Positions 6,856 through 15,510 of a stretch of DNA of 64,000 nt are shown piece by piece. Numbering within the stretch: the first letter of the stretch is position 1; each line of letters starts with the position of its first letter. Origin of the DNA: Labrenzia sp. 011 (GTDB lineage Bacteria; Pseudomonadota; Alphaproteobacteria; Rhizobiales; Stappiaceae); assembly GCF_003075075.1 (NCBI RefSeq), contig NZ_QCYM01000014.1, forward strand, positions 1-64,000, read 5' to 3'. The translations under genes and the position numbers were made by a program. The notes beneath the pieces are model-generated. The model was not told where the DNA came from. It was given only the letters and a program-made list of their open reading frames with translations, and ran no database searches.

Positions 6856-8397
6856 CTATTGGCAGATCCGGCTGGCGGGATCGAGCTCCGCGACGCCCCA
6901 CCAGGTGGTTCGCCAGCCGGGTGACTTCCAGAGATGTGGCCAGGAGCCGGTCAGATAGCGCGCGGAGACCGGGGCCTCCGCCGGCCAGAACGCGGCTTTT
7001 GCGAAGCGGGTCGCCGCCGGCACATCCGGCGCGCGTTCCCCCTCTTCCCAGACAAAGAAGCATTTTCCGCGCGGCGGGGTCCTTGCCGGGATCGCCTTGG
7101 TGACAACGCGGGCGTCCGGGAAGAGGACACGCAGGTTCCCGCCCGTGTAGCCGTCTTCGGCGATCAGCGTCGCATTCGCGGCGCCCAGCGCGCCGAGCGG
7201 TGCTTGCAGGTCCGCGTAAGGCTTCATGTGCCGGCATTTGCCGCCGCACCAGAAACGGTCGGGCGCGAGAATGCCCGGCACGCGGGCGAAAAAGGCAACA
7301 GCCACCAGGGCCAGCACGATGGCGCCAAGCCAGCGCCACTGGCTGCGGAAGCCGAAACGCTCGAGATCGGCGAACAGATAGACCGGCAGGAGCAGCAGCA
7401 GCGGATGCATGTGCCGTTCCTTCACATAGGTCGCGCCGGTCACGAGGATCAGCAGAGCCGTCAGGAGGATCATGAAGAGGACTGTTCGCCCGCATAGTCG
7501 CCCGACATCGCTGACCTGCGGCAGGAGCGGCTTCCTGCGGCCCAGATAGCGGGGCCAGAACAACAGCAACAGCAGCGGCACCAGTGGAACGGAGAAGCCG
7601 ATCAGCCCGAAGGCCAGCTTGCCGAGCCCCTCGCCCGCGCGTGCGACATGGGAACTCTGTGCCGTGACCCCCATGGTCTGGGAGACGGAGGCCAGCAGCG
7701 TCAGCCCCTCGCTTGCGATCCACCAGGCATAGGGACTGTAGACGAGCGCGGCCGCGGCCGGGACAAGCAGAAGACCGGCAGTCCGGAGCCTCGGGCGCCA
7801 GTGGCTGTCGCTCACTGCGGCGGCAAACAGGGCCAGCACGAAAATCGGATAGGAATGCTTGCCGAGCAGACCGGCACCGGCACACAGGCCGAAGAGGAGA
7901 TAAAAACCCAGCCTGCCCGTCTCCAGCGCCTTGACGAACATAAAGGCGCTTGCCGCACAGGCGGTCGTCAGCACCACCGTATGGGTGACGCCTTCATGCA
8001 GGTTCCAGCCGAACTGGTAGTAGAGCGAATAGGAAAAGGCGCATAACGCGGCCAGACGCGGATTGGAAACGGCCTTGCGGGCGATCAGGAACAGAAACAG
8101 CGCGGCAACTGAAATCAGGCCGTATTTGACGAAAAGCGCCGCCCAGATGGTCGGTCCGAAGACCTGCTGCGCGGTGAAGAGCAGCCATTCATACAGGGGC
8201 GGCTGGCGCAGCATGTAGCCCGGCTCCAGCGTCTGCACGAGCACGGTTTCGAACATGTCGTCCGTGCCGAGCACGGACGTCGACAGCGCGCGCAGCAGGA
8301 GATGGGCCAGACCCCAGGCGGCAACGACCGCCCAGACGCCGAACGGTGTTGCATAGAAGGGCGTTCTGGCGGGAAGGGTCTTTTCGGCGGAAATCAT
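6856..8397 (-). CDS. GT39-type (ArnT/PMT-like) membrane glycosyltransferase
   Basis: A 513-residue integral membrane protein starting at ATG 8397. About ten hydrophobic segments are visible between residues 20 and 390. The first periplasmic loop carries the acidic pair GTDDMFETVLVQ, matching the catalytic DE/DD motif of GT39/GT83 (PMT_2) lipid-linked sugar transferases, and RQPPLYEWLLF is the conserved loop segment that follows. The C-terminal 130 residues form a soluble periplasmic part with a Cys-x3-Cys (CGGKC). Such enzymes move a sugar from a polyprenyl-phosphate donor to protein or lipid in the periplasm. The substrate is not known; no lipid A or protein O-glycosylation partner is adjacent. 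Confidence 0.8.
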   Translation of the reverse strand: MISAEKTLPARTPFYATPFGVWAVVAAWGLAHLLLRALSTSVLGTDDMFETVLVQTLEPGYMLRQPPLYEWLLFTAQQVFGPTIWAALFVKYGLISVAALFLFLIARKAVSNPRLAALCAFSYSLYYQFGWNLHEGVTHTVVLTTACAASAFMFVKALETGRLGFYLLFGLCAGAGLLGKHSYPIFVLALFAAAVSDSHWRPRLRTAGLLLVPAAAALVYSPYAWWIASEGLTLLASVSQTMGVTAQSSHVARAGEGLGKLAFGLIGFSVPLVPLLLLLFWPRYLGRRKPLLPQVSDVGRLCGRTVLFMILLTALLILVTGATYVKERHMHPLLLLLPVYLFADLERFGFRSQWRWLGAIVLALVAVAFFARVPGILAPDRFWCGGKCRHMKPYADLQAPLGALGAANATLIAEDGYTGGNLRVLFPDARVVTKAIPARTPPRGKCFFVWEEGERAPDVPAATRFAKAAFWPAEAPVSARYLTGSWPHLWKSPGWRTTWWGVAELDPASRICQ

Positions 8398-8774
8398 GAG
8401 CCCCGAAGCGTGGTGGAACGTCTTTCAGCCGTTTAACCCATTTGCCGGGTGTTTCCTAGGCCCGGCCTCAGAAATGAAGGTGGAATGGATTGGGTGAACC
8501 GGTCTTTCCCCAGGAGCGAACGCGCAGTAAACGGAGGGCATCTCCATGCCCTTACAGCGCTGCTGAGGAACCGTTCAATCTCAATTCTCCGGGACACGTA
8601 ATCGCTTCACACCGCCCCATCAGCGTGCCTGAGCCCCGCTCCGCGCTCGCTCCTGAGGCGGTTTCGCCTTAATTTATGAGGTCACACCCAAAGGCGTCTG
8701 CGTCCATTCGAACGCAGACGGCACCGGGTTTCCGGACCTGCCGAACCTTTGCCGCCGCGTGAAGGCGGGTGCGG
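8398..8774. other. Intergenic region before the end of gatB
   Basis: 377 bases between the GT39-type gene start and the gatB stop, both leftward. Apart from the hairpin listed at 8696-8719 I see nothing gene-like; the promoter for the GT39/GNAT pair should lie in the left half. Confidence 0.5.
8696..8719 (-). terminator. Hairpin downstream of gatB
   Basis: GTCTGCGT (8696-8703) and ACGCAGAC (8712-8719) form a perfect 8-bp stem with an 8-base loop, 55 bp beyond the gatB stop. There is no clear T-run on the minus strand, so it may be a weak or 3'-end-stabilising structure. Confidence 0.45.
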
Positions 8775-10256
8775 TTACTCCAGGCCGATCTTCTGCTTCA
8801 GCATGTCGCTGACCGCCTGCGGGTTGGCCTTGCCCTGGGACTGTTTCATCACCTGGCCGACAAACCAGCCGAGAAGTCCGGGTTTTTCCTTCGCCTGCTC
8901 GACCTTGTCCGGATTTGCGGCGATGATCCCGTCCACGATCGTCTCGATCGCACCGAGGTCGGTCACCTGCTTCATGCCGCGCTCTTCGACGATTTTCGCC
9001 GGGTCCCCGCCTTCGCTCCAGACGATCTCGAAGAGGTCCTTGGCAATCTTGCCGGAGATGACGCCTTCCTTGATGAGATCCACGATGCCACCCAGCTGGT
9101 CAGCGGAAACCGGGCTTTCGGAAAGGTCATGCCCCTCCTTGTTCAGACGGCCGAAGAGTTCGTTGATCACCCAGTTGGCCGCGAGCTTGGCGTCCCGTCC
9201 CCTGGCAACATTCTCGAAGAAATCGGCAGAGGCCTTTTCGGCCACCAGAATGTCGGCGTCATAGACGGACAGGCCATAGTCGGCGATGAAGCGGTTCTTC
9301 TTGTCGTCCGGCAGTTCCGGCAGATGCCGGGCCAGTTCGTCGACATAGTCTTGCGTGAATTCCAGCGGCAGCAGGTCCGGATCCGGGAAATAGCGGTAGT
9401 CATGCGCTTCTTCCTTGGAGCGCATGGAGCGGGTTTCGCCTTTCACCGAGTCGAACAGGCGGGTTTCCTGATCGATCGAACCGCCATCTTCCAGGATAGC
9501 GACCTGGCGGCGGGCTTCATATTCGATCGCCTGACCGACGAAGCGGATGGAGTTGACATTCTTGATCTCGCAGCGCGTGCCGAACTCCCCGCCCGGACGG
9601 CGGACGGAAACGTTGACGTCCGCCCGCATGGACCCCTGGTCCATGTTGCCGTCACAGGTACCGAGATAACGCAGGATGGTGCGCAGCTTGGTGAGATAGG
9701 CCTTGGCCTCATCCGCGCATCTCAGGTCCGGCTTGGAGACAATCTCCATCAGCGCGACGCCCGAGCGGTTCAGATCGACGAAGGACATGGTCGGATGCTG
9801 GTCATGCAGAGACTTGCCGGCATCCTGCTCCAGATGCAGGCGCTCGACGCCGATCTCGACCTGTTCGTCCGGCATGTCGAGCAGGACCTTGCCCTCACCG
9901 ACGATCGGCTGCTTGAACTGGGAGATCTGATAGCCCTGCGGCAGATCCGGGTAGAAATAGTTCTTGCGGTCGAAAACGGATTTCAGATTGATTTCCGCCT
10001 TGAGGCCGAGGCCGGTGCGGATCGCCTGACGCACACATTCCTCGTTGATCACCGGCAGCATGCCGGGCATGGCCGCATCCACAAAGCTGACATTCCCGTT
10101 GGGGTCCTTGCCGAATTCGGTCGAGGCACCGGAAAAGAGCTTGGCCTGGGACGTCACCTGGGCATGAACCTCCATGCCGATCACGATTTCCCAATCGCCG
10201 GTCGCGCCCTTGATGAATTTCTTCGGATCGGGTGTGCGTACGTCGACAAGCGTCAT
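8775..10256 (-). CDS. gatB: Asp-tRNA(Asn)/Glu-tRNA(Gln) amidotransferase subunit B
   Basis: The tRNA-binding subunit of GatCAB, which converts mischarged Glu-tRNA(Gln) and Asp-tRNA(Asn) to the correct amidated forms in the cytosol. The 493-residue protein begins [17 protein letters not shown] at ATG 10256, giving the usual family length. A longer reading from 10427 would add a non-conserved 57-residue leader and is rejected. Hallmarks: [20 protein letters not shown] near residue 30, [24 protein letters not shown]/Mg-site residues around the [11 protein letters not shown] stretch, and the helical YqeY-like tail ending MLKQKIGLE. gatA and gatC are not in the window. Confidence 0.97.
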   Translation of the reverse strand: MTLVDVRTPDPKKFIKGATGDWEIVIGMEVHAQVTSQAKLFSGASTEFGKDPNGNVSFVDAAMPGMLPVINEECVRQAIRTGLGLKAEINLKSVFDRKNYFYPDLPQGYQISQFKQPIVGEGKVLLDMPDEQVEIGVERLHLEQDAGKSLHDQHPTMSFVDLNRSGVALMEIVSKPDLRCADEAKAYLTKLRTILRYLGTCDGNMDQGSMRADVNVSVRRPGGEFGTRCEIKNVNSIRFVGQAIEYEARRQVAILEDGGSIDQETRLFDSVKGETRSMRSKEEAHDYRYFPDPDLLPLEFTQDYVDELARHLPELPDDKKNRFIADYGLSVYDADILVAEKASADFFENVARGRDAKLAANWVINELFGRLNKEGHDLSESPVSADQLGGIVDLIKEGVISGKIAKDLFEIVWSEGGDPAKIVEERGMKQVTDLGAIETIVDGIIAANPDKVEQAKEKPGLLGWFVGQVMKQSQGKANPQAVSDMLKQKIGLE

Positions 10257-10453
10257 GTTCGTCAAAAATCCTGTTCTGTTCCTGTCTGCGCCCGTTTCGG
10301 CAGCGGGGGAAACATTGCTGCGGTGCGCATTTCCAGCCGAATGATGCCTAGTCGGGAATTGCCCTGCCTGCAAGGTTTTCCTTGTCAGGATAAGCAGCTT
10401 TGCCAAGATTTTCCGATCCCGGTCCAAGGCGCACCGGGCGGTCGCGGCACATT

Positions 10454-10759
10454 TCAGCCCTCTTCGGACAGGCCATCCGGGCGCGGGGGATGCTGCGCCT
10501 GGCCCGTGCGCATGATGAAGCCGATCAGGACGGCCACGGCCTGATACAGCTCGATCGGAATTTCCTGGTCGACCTCGATCTGCGACAGGGCCTCGGCCAT
10601 CATCGGGTTTTCCTCTATGGGAACCCCGGCCTTGCGCGCGACCGCCTCGATCTGCTCGGCAACCGTGCCTGCGCCCTTGGCGGAGACCAGAGGGGTGCCC
10701 TCCTTGTCATACTGAAGGGCAACAGCGAGCTTCTTTCCGGGTGTGCTTTTTTCCGTCAC
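10454..10759 (-). CDS. FlhB C-terminal-domain-like protein (FhlB/FhlX type)
   Basis: A 101-residue protein starting at GTG 10759, 12 bp after the fliK stop and so in the same transcript. It resembles the cytoplasmic tail of FlhB/YscU export-switch proteins, without membrane part: [74 protein letters not shown]. The autocleavage motif NPTH of FlhB is replaced (YDKEG), as in stand-alone FhlB-type proteins. Full FlhB governs the switch from hook to filament export together with FliK; a free tail could substitute for or compete with it. No other flagellar genes are in the window. Confidence 0.8.
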   Translation of the reverse strand: MTEKSTPGKKLAVALQYDKEGTPLVSAKGAGTVAEQIEAVARKAGVPIEENPMMAEALSQIEVDQEIPIELYQAVAVLIGFIMRTGQAQHPPRPDGLSEEG

Positions 10760-10771
10760 GTGTCTTTCCCG

Positions 10772-13003
10772 TCAGGATTGCCGGTCGATCAGAGCGCCAT
10801 ATCTGGCAGCGGTCGCAGGCGGCAGCCCGCGGATCAGCCTGAGTTCCTTCAGGTCCAGACCGGCATCCGCGAAGGCCGCCTCCATAGTATCGCGAACGGC
10901 GTTCAACTGGTCGAAGGTTTCCCGGCGATCGACCCAAAGACTGGCGTAGGTGCCCCCCCCGCGCAGGCTGATCGCCGCTTCGAGCGGGCCGGTTGCCGTC
11001 AGATCCATGGCAAACCGCAATCGCCATGCGGGCTCCGCGTCCTCTTCCCCGTCCTGTCCGCCGCCATCCCGGCCGATCTGCATCTGCATCACCGCCGTCT
11101 CCTGGCCCAGTGCAAGGGGAAGATCGAGCACAAGCTCCATGGGGCGCCCTGCCGACTGCGGGCGTTCGTCACCGGCAAGGCCCGAATTGACCAGCTGCGT
11201 CAGGCGCATGCGGGCAAGCGCCGAATCCGTTTCCTGAAGCAGCGACTGGAGATTCTGCGGCGTGTTTCCGGCCCAATACCCGCTCGCCCCCTGTTGTGCC
11301 TGGCCGCGCGGTGCCGCATGCCGGGACGGGGCCGCCGGTTGCCCGGCAGGGCGGGTGACCTGTGCCTCGGCTCCCAGTTGCTGCAACAGGCTCTTCAACG
11401 AAAGCAGCGCGGACTTCAGATCCGGAAGGGGTTGCGGACCGCCGCCGTCCGGTCGCAGCAGCTGTGCTTCCCGGAACTGTCCGGACAGGCGCACCGCCTG
11501 CTGGAGGTCCTTTCCTCCGGCGGTGGCCGGGTTCAACCTCAGTCCCAGAATTTGCTGCATGGCCTTGGCGACCGTATCGGGGAGAGAAACCTTGCCGGCG
11601 GCCTGCGCGTTCATCAGCGCCCCCGCCTGGGCAAAGAGCCCGCCGAGACCGGCCTGCTGCTCGGCGAGCGGCTGGCGCACCACGGCCGCCGCCTGCTGCA
11701 GCGCGGTTCCGCCCGTGGAAACAGAGTCCCCCGCCGGACCGGTCTGTGTGCGGGGTCCTCCGGTGGCCGGATAAGGCTGTGCGGGAATGGCGCGTGCGAG
11801 CGGTGTATCGGGCAGTGCACTCCGGAGGGTGGCGGCGGTTGCGGCGGGACGGTCCGGTCCGCTCACCCGGGTTTCGTTCCCGCGAACGACGGACTGTAGC
11901 TCTGTCTGCCCCCGGCCCGTTTCGGAACCCGCAGACACCGGGGTCGGGGCGGTTCCCGGTCCAGCCGGGCCCCCTTGCAGGGGCTGCCCGGCGGCAGGCT
12001 GCACACCGATTGTCGAAGCCGGCGCCGAAGGTGCCGTTCCCGGCCCGGAAAGCTGCCCGGAACCGGGAGCCGACGCCCCTTGTGGGCCGGAGCCCGGACT
12101 GACAGCGCTTCTGGAAGGCAGGGGCGGCGAAGCGACGGTCTCCGATGGGGCGCCTGTCTGCGGGACTGTCACCGATGCCGGCGGCGCCTGGCTCCCTGAC
12201 GGAGATGGCAGGACGGTCCCGGCGGACGTCTGCCCGGAAGCGGAAGGAGGGCCTGAAGTCGCGGGGGGCGAAACGGGCTGCCCGCCGGCGCCCGTTGCCG
12301 CAGGCAGTGGCGTTGGCCCGCCCGACACGGGGACAGAGCTGCCCTGTCCGGACACAGCCGGCGCGGAGGGCGGAAGCGCCGGACTTCCAGCTGATACACC
12401 TCCAGCAGATGCAGACGCCAGACCGCCCTGCGGGCCGGGAGCCGGAGGCTGCCCACCCGCCGTTGCTCCTCCCTGAGGCGACGTCGCCGTCTGCGGAGCG
12501 GTGGCGGATCCCGTCTGACCGCCGGGCATCGAAGCGGCTGCGGGACGCGTGGAACCGGGGACGGCTCCCCCGGCCCCGTCCTGGGTGGAGAATGTCTGCA
12601 CCAGATGGGTCAGCGCCGGATCGGAACGCGGAACAGTCCCGCTTCCCGCCGCTTGCGGAGTACCGGCAGGCACGCTCCCTCCGGCTCCGGGCTGGTTGCC
12701 CTGCGGCACGGGAGGAAGCTGTTCGGACCGGGGCGCCTGTGTGGACGCGTTCGATAATGTAATACGAATTTCCGGCTGCAGTTTGCTGCCAGACACCGTG
12801 ACGGTGACATCGGCTCCGGGGGGGAGCGGAGCGGAGGCGCGCAGCTCGATGCGTGCGTCGGCCGTCGCCAGACGGATGACGCCACCCGGGAGATTAGCCT
12901 CCACCCTGGCCTTCATTTCCGTTCCCGGCTCCAGCCCCTGGGCGGAAGCACTGCCGCCCACCCCCTGGGAAACCGGCAGCGCAGTCACCGTTTCAACCAT
13001 CAC
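10772..13003 (-). CDS. fliK: Flagellar hook-length control protein FliK
   Basis: A 743-residue protein starting at GTG 13003 or ATG 13000. The first 90 residues (KARVEANLPGGVIRLATADARIELRA... VTVSGSKLQPEIRITL) form a small beta domain. Residues about 95-450 are a very long Pro/Gly/Ser/Ala-rich low-complexity region, and the last 122 residues are the FliK C-terminal domain (MELVLDLPLALGQETAVMQM... LWVDRRETFDQLNAVRDTMEAAFADAGLDLKELRLIRG). FliK acts as a secreted molecular ruler ending hook growth through contact with FlhB. The FlhB-tail gene directly downstream supports the call. The disordered linker is longer than in most FliK proteins. Confidence 0.85.
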   Translation of the reverse strand: MMVETVTALPVSQGVGGSASAQGLEPGTEMKARVEANLPGGVIRLATADARIELRASAPLPPGADVTVTVSGSKLQPEIRITLSNASTQAPRSEQLPPVPQGNQPGAGGSVPAGTPQAAGSGTVPRSDPALTHLVQTFSTQDGAGGAVPGSTRPAAASMPGGQTGSATAPQTATSPQGGATAGGQPPAPGPQGGLASASAGGVSAGSPALPPSAPAVSGQGSSVPVSGGPTPLPAATGAGGQPVSPPATSGPPSASGQTSAGTVLPSPSGSQAPPASVTVPQTGAPSETVASPPLPSRSAVSPGSGPQGASAPGSGQLSGPGTAPSAPASTIGVQPAAGQPLQGGPAGPGTAPTPVSAGSETGRGQTELQSVVRGNETRVSGPDRPAATAATLRSALPDTPLARAIPAQPYPATGGPRTQTGPAGDSVSTGGTALQQAAAVVRQPLAEQQAGLGGLFAQAGALMNAQAAGKVSLPDTVAKAMQQILGLRLNPATAGGKDLQQAVRLSGQFREAQLLRPDGGGPQPLPDLKSALLSLKSLLQQLGAEAQVTRPAGQPAAPSRHAAPRGQAQQGASGYWAGNTPQNLQSLLQETDSALARMRLTQLVNSGLAGDERPQSAGRPMELVLDLPLALGQETAVMQMQIGRDGGGQDGEEDAEPAWRLRFAMDLTATGPLEAAISLRGGGTYASLWVDRRETFDQLNAVRDTMEAAFADAGLDLKELRLIRGLPPATAARYGALIDRQS

Positions 13004-13244
13004 ACCAACCCCTGGCGGTCCGCACAGTCAGAGAATCGCAAGCGGTGAGTATGGCCGGTTTGGGAATGCTTGCCCATACTTGACACGGATCAAGGCCTGG
13101 CCAATCCGGATCGTGCAGGTTTCGCCGATAGTCGGGCAAACCGGCAGAATACCCGCCTGCATGCAGTCTTCCCAGGTTTCCATGCGAATGCGGGTCGATC
13201 GTACGGATTTACATTCCAAATCCGTCCGGGAGAGGAGAACGACT

Positions 13245-13496
13245 GTGAACTGGATGGAGCGCCTTAACGAACGCGCGCAATTGATGGGCAGGATGATAGA
13301 GACCATCGGAGCAATGAAACAGGACAGGAGCAGTGCGCAGACAGATCTGGCGCTGCGCTCCGCTGCCATTCGCTGCATAAGATGCACGCATACGGAAACC
13401 TGCCGGAAGTGGCTGGAGGAACATCCGGAGGGCGCCGAAAAAGCCTTGCCGGAATGCCCGAACGCTTCCCTTTTCAACAGCTGGATCGATGACTGA
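13245..13496 (+). CDS. DUF6455 family small cysteine-rich protein
   Basis: An 83-residue protein. The start is GTG 13245, seven bases after GAGGAG; the frame is open further upstream without a better site. The sequence has an N-terminal helix (MERLNERAQLMGRMIETIGA) and then LRSAAIRCIRCTHTETCRKWLEEHPEGAEKALPECPNASLFNSW, the C-x2-C-x5-C ... C-P-N-A pattern of DUF6455 proteins found across alphaproteobacteria. Four cysteines suggest metal binding or redox sensing; the function is unknown. It is divergent from fliK and convergent with the small membrane protein that follows. Confidence 0.8.
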   Translation: MNWMERLNERAQLMGRMIETIGAMKQDRSSAQTDLALRSAAIRCIRCTHTETCRKWLEEHPEGAEKALPECPNASLFNSWIDD

Positions 13497-13523
13497 GTTC
13501 CATCGCGGCAGATGCACCCGGAA

Positions 13524-13820
13524 TCAGTTTCTTCTGCTGCGGATCCAATAGGCGAGACTGCCGGCCAGCAGACCGCCCGTGAACCGGAACGGAAACATCG
13601 CCAGGGCACCGGCATCCTGCGCGATCGGCTGCGGCAGATGCAGTATTTCGACGCCCGCTTCAAATATCAGCGACAAGGCGGCTGCGGCAAATCCCGCGAT
13701 CCAGAGCTTTTGCGGTTGATCCGCGCGCCATCCCAGATAGGCGCCGATCAGCAGCGCAAACGGATTCAAAAGGCCCGATAGCCCGAGAAGATCTAGCCAT
13801 GTGTGGGAGAGTATCGTCAT
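13524..13820 (-). CDS. Small integral membrane protein
   Basis: A 98-residue protein starting at ATG 13820 behind AGAGGGA. Three hydrophobic segments are visible (WLDLLGLSGLLNPFALLIGAYLGW, LWIAGFAAAALSLIFEAGV, and FRFTGGLLAGSLAYWI), ending in a basic RSRRN tail that should face the cytoplasm. It resembles short hypothetical membrane proteins of rhizobia. No function can be assigned. It is convergent with the DUF6455 gene, with 27 bp between the stops. Confidence 0.65.
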   Translation of the reverse strand: MTILSHTWLDLLGLSGLLNPFALLIGAYLGWRADQPQKLWIAGFAAAALSLIFEAGVEILHLPQPIAQDAGALAMFPFRFTGGLLAGSLAYWIRSRRN

Positions 13821-13915
13821 GGCTTCCCTCTTACAGTCGGCGACATGAAAAAGCGAGACCTATCGCCTCGGGCAGCGCGCGCGACAAATTGCTACAGTAT
13901 TTTTATTGCTTACAT

Positions 13916-13932
13916 TAGACCGTCAGGTCAAA
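13916..13932. promoter_or_regulatory. TetR-type operator-like motif (copy A)
   Basis: TAGACCGTCAGGTCAAA contains the palindrome GACC-GTCA-GGTC and matches 14 of 17 bases of TTGACGGTTAGGTCAAA at 16781-16797. It lies 96 bp upstream of the leftward membrane-protein gene and 175 bp upstream of the rightward zinc-ribbon gene. TetR/AcrR repressors often use such sites, but no TetR gene is in the window. Confidence 0.4.
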
Positions 13933-14106
13933 TTGCCGCTCCATCGCGCGAGCTTACCCGAATATACAGAAACAACCAGCAACATAAACGGGTATTCACC
14001 TGACTGTTTTTCATTTTATTTGCGGAAGCGTTATGCTATCCTGATTTCTTAATGAAATAAAACTACCTACCCTCAGCGAACTCTTTGCAGATAAGATTTA
14101 AGCCTT

Positions 14107-14361
14107 ATGTCAGCTCTTACATCCATTCAGGCGGATGACCCCACTGTTGAAGCTTTAAGTAAGTCCGATCGCAGACTTGCTATCCTGTGCAATAGTTGCG
14201 GCCGGTTCCGGTATATGAATCCGTCCCGATTTTCCGCCGGCAAGAAGGTTTCGGCCCTGAGCAAGACTCTTGCCTGCGGCTCCTGTGGTTCCAAGGATGT
14301 CAACGCGGTTGCCGTCTCGCGGAATCCGGGCAACGGTTACTGGCCCGCGGAATACAGCTGA
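14107..14361 (+). CDS. Small zinc-ribbon-like protein
   Basis: An 84-residue protein starting at ATG 14107. Two Cys-x2-Cys knuckles (LCNSCGRFRYM and LACGSCGSKDV) separated by about 28 residues form a likely zinc ribbon. The spacer is basic and aromatic, as in nucleic-acid-binding ribbons. The C-terminus SRNPGNGYWPAEYS is short and polar. The gene sits in a locally AT-rich region and is followed by a good hairpin at 14437-14458, suggesting a single-gene transcript. The ribosome-binding site is weak. I do not recognise a named family. Confidence 0.7.
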   Translation: MSALTSIQADDPTVEALSKSDRRLAILCNSCGRFRYMNPSRFSAGKKVSALSKTLACGSCGSKDVNAVAVSRNPGNGYWPAEYS

Positions 14362-14436
14362 CCGCTGCAACGGCCGCCTTAGGGTATCCGCACTGCCAAC
14401 AGCGTTGCGCCCCCCTCCCCTTCCCGCATGCCAAAC

Positions 14437-14458
14437 GCCTCTCATCCATATGAGAGGC
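14437..14458 (+). terminator. Hairpin terminator after the zinc-ribbon gene
   Basis: GCCTCTCA (14437-14444) and TGAGAGGC (14451-14458) form a perfect 8-bp stem with a 6-base loop, followed by TTTAT. A short T-run makes it a plausible intrinsic terminator. Confidence 0.65.
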
Positions 14459-14587
14459 TTTATGCGCGTTTCACGCGAGACCCGGTAATTTCCGGCTGAC
14501 AGCAGCCGGGCGATGCACACCAGCACTGCATGAGATCTGCTGCAGTGACCGAGAATCTGCATTCGAAATCGGGATTCTCAAAAATCA

Positions 14588-14965
14588 ATGGACATTCCCA
14601 AAGCCGAACAGCGGGTCCTGCACCTGCGGGCTCAAGGCAGCTGCATTCTCGTGAAGAAGAAGAACGAGGACGGCCGTATTGTGAATTTCGAAACCCTCAC
14701 GCGGGACGGATGGTACTGGGGAGGCTGCTCCATGCGCCTGTTCCGCAAGCTGAAGTACAAGCGCCTGATCGCCTCGAGCAGCGGTGGCCCTTACAAGGTC
14801 ACCCGCCCGGGTCTGAGGCGGGTTCGCTCGCAAGCGGACAACCGACAAAAGGGGATTTTCCCGCCAACACCAAAATGCGCGCCGTCCTCCCGGCGCGCAT
14901 GCTTTCAGCGCCTTGCGTTCGGACTGACCCGGTCCGCGCTTTCCTCGCCGTCAGCCTCCCTGTAA
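14588..14965 (+). CDS. yjhX: YjhX/UPF0386 family protein with extended C-terminus
   Basis: The first 86 residues (MDIPKAEQRVLHLRAQGSCILVKK... RRVRSQADNR) match the full length of the YjhX/UPF0386 family, whose members normally end in a similar ...DNR. In E. coli YjhX has been proposed as the toxin of a toxin-antitoxin pair with the acetyltransferase YjhQ; no antitoxin-like gene is adjacent here. Here the frame continues for 39 low-complexity residues to 14965, over the 3' end of soxR on the other strand. The codon after DNR is CAA (14846-14848), one transition from TAA, so a lost stop is likely. Start ATG 14588 fits the family N-terminus although the ribosome-binding site is weak. Confidence 0.8.
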   Translation: MDIPKAEQRVLHLRAQGSCILVKKKNEDGRIVNFETLTRDGWYWGGCSMRLFRKLKYKRLIASSSGGPYKVTRPGLRRVRSQADNRQKGIFPPTPKCAPSSRRACFQRLAFGLTRSALSSPSASL

Positions 14966-15426
14966 TCGGACCGGTCGCCGAGCAGGTAGCGCGGCCCCCG
15001 GCCGTGCCGGGCGGCAGAGTCGCCGGCGTTGTACAGCCGGCAACTTTTCAGGGACAGGCAGCCGCAGCCGATACAGCTATCCAGCTTGTCCCGCAGCGCT
15101 TTCATGCGATCGATCCGCCGGTCCAGATGGCCGCGGAAATGTCTGCTGATGCGCGTCCAGTCAGCCTTTGTCGGCGCTCTGCCGTCAGGAAGCAGCGACA
15201 GCTGTTCGGCAATCTCGGCTATGGAAAAGCCGAATTCCTGCGCGATCATGACAAAGGACAGACGGCGGATGTCCGCGCGCAGAAAGCGGCGCTGGCCGCC
15301 GGCATTGCGGCTCGGGTGAACAAGGCCCTTTTCTTCATAGAACCGGATGGCGGACACGGACAGGCCGGTGCGTTCCGCCAGCTCGCCTATGGTGAGATCT
15401 CCTGCCCTGACAGGATTCTTCAACAT
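14905..15426 (-). CDS. soxR: Redox-sensitive transcriptional activator SoxR
   Basis: A 173-residue MerR-family regulator starting at ATG 15426 behind GAGGGGGAGG. The N-terminal winged helix (LTIGELAERTGLSVSAIRFYEEKGLV) is followed by the dimerisation helix, then the iron-sulfur ligands C118, C121, C123 and C129 in the SoxR-specific C-x2-C-x-C-x5-C arrangement (CIGCGCLSLKSC). Oxidation or redox-cycling compounds of the [2Fe-2S] cluster switch on the target promoter. The C-terminal tail of about 35 residues beyond the usual end is variable. The gene is divergent from the VOC-fold gene, with an almost canonical SoxR box between them; soxS is absent. Confidence 0.95.
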   Translation of the reverse strand: MLKNPVRAGDLTIGELAERTGLSVSAIRFYEEKGLVHPSRNAGGQRRFLRADIRRLSFVMIAQEFGFSIAEIAEQLSLLPDGRAPTKADWTRISRHFRGHLDRRIDRMKALRDKLDSCIGCGCLSLKSCRLYNAGDSAARHGRGPRYLLGDRSDYREADGEESADRVSPNARR

Positions 15427-15441
15427 TCCGGCCTCCCCCTC

Positions 15442-15472
15442 TTGACCTCAACTTAACTTGAGGAACTATCTC
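15442..15472 (+). promoter_or_regulatory. SoxR box within a 19-bp-spacer promoter
   Basis: CCTCAACTTAACTTGAGG (15446-15463) differs at one base from the E. coli soxS operator CCTCAAGTTAACTTGAGG. It sits between a -35 TTGACC (15442-15447) and a -10 TATCTC (15467-15472) exactly 19 bp apart, the overlong spacing that MerR-family activators correct. It points toward the VOC gene at 15511 and also lies 20 bp upstream of soxR. Confidence 0.9.
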
Positions 15473-15510
15473 AGGTGTCCTGTTTGAGTCAAACCTAGAA
15501 AGGACACCCC

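Noticed and set aside
11000-12800. Repetitive Pro/Gly/Ser-rich stretch as a DNA repeat region
   Set aside because: It is the low-complexity linker of FliK; the repetition is in amino-acid composition, with no fixed DNA repeat unit.
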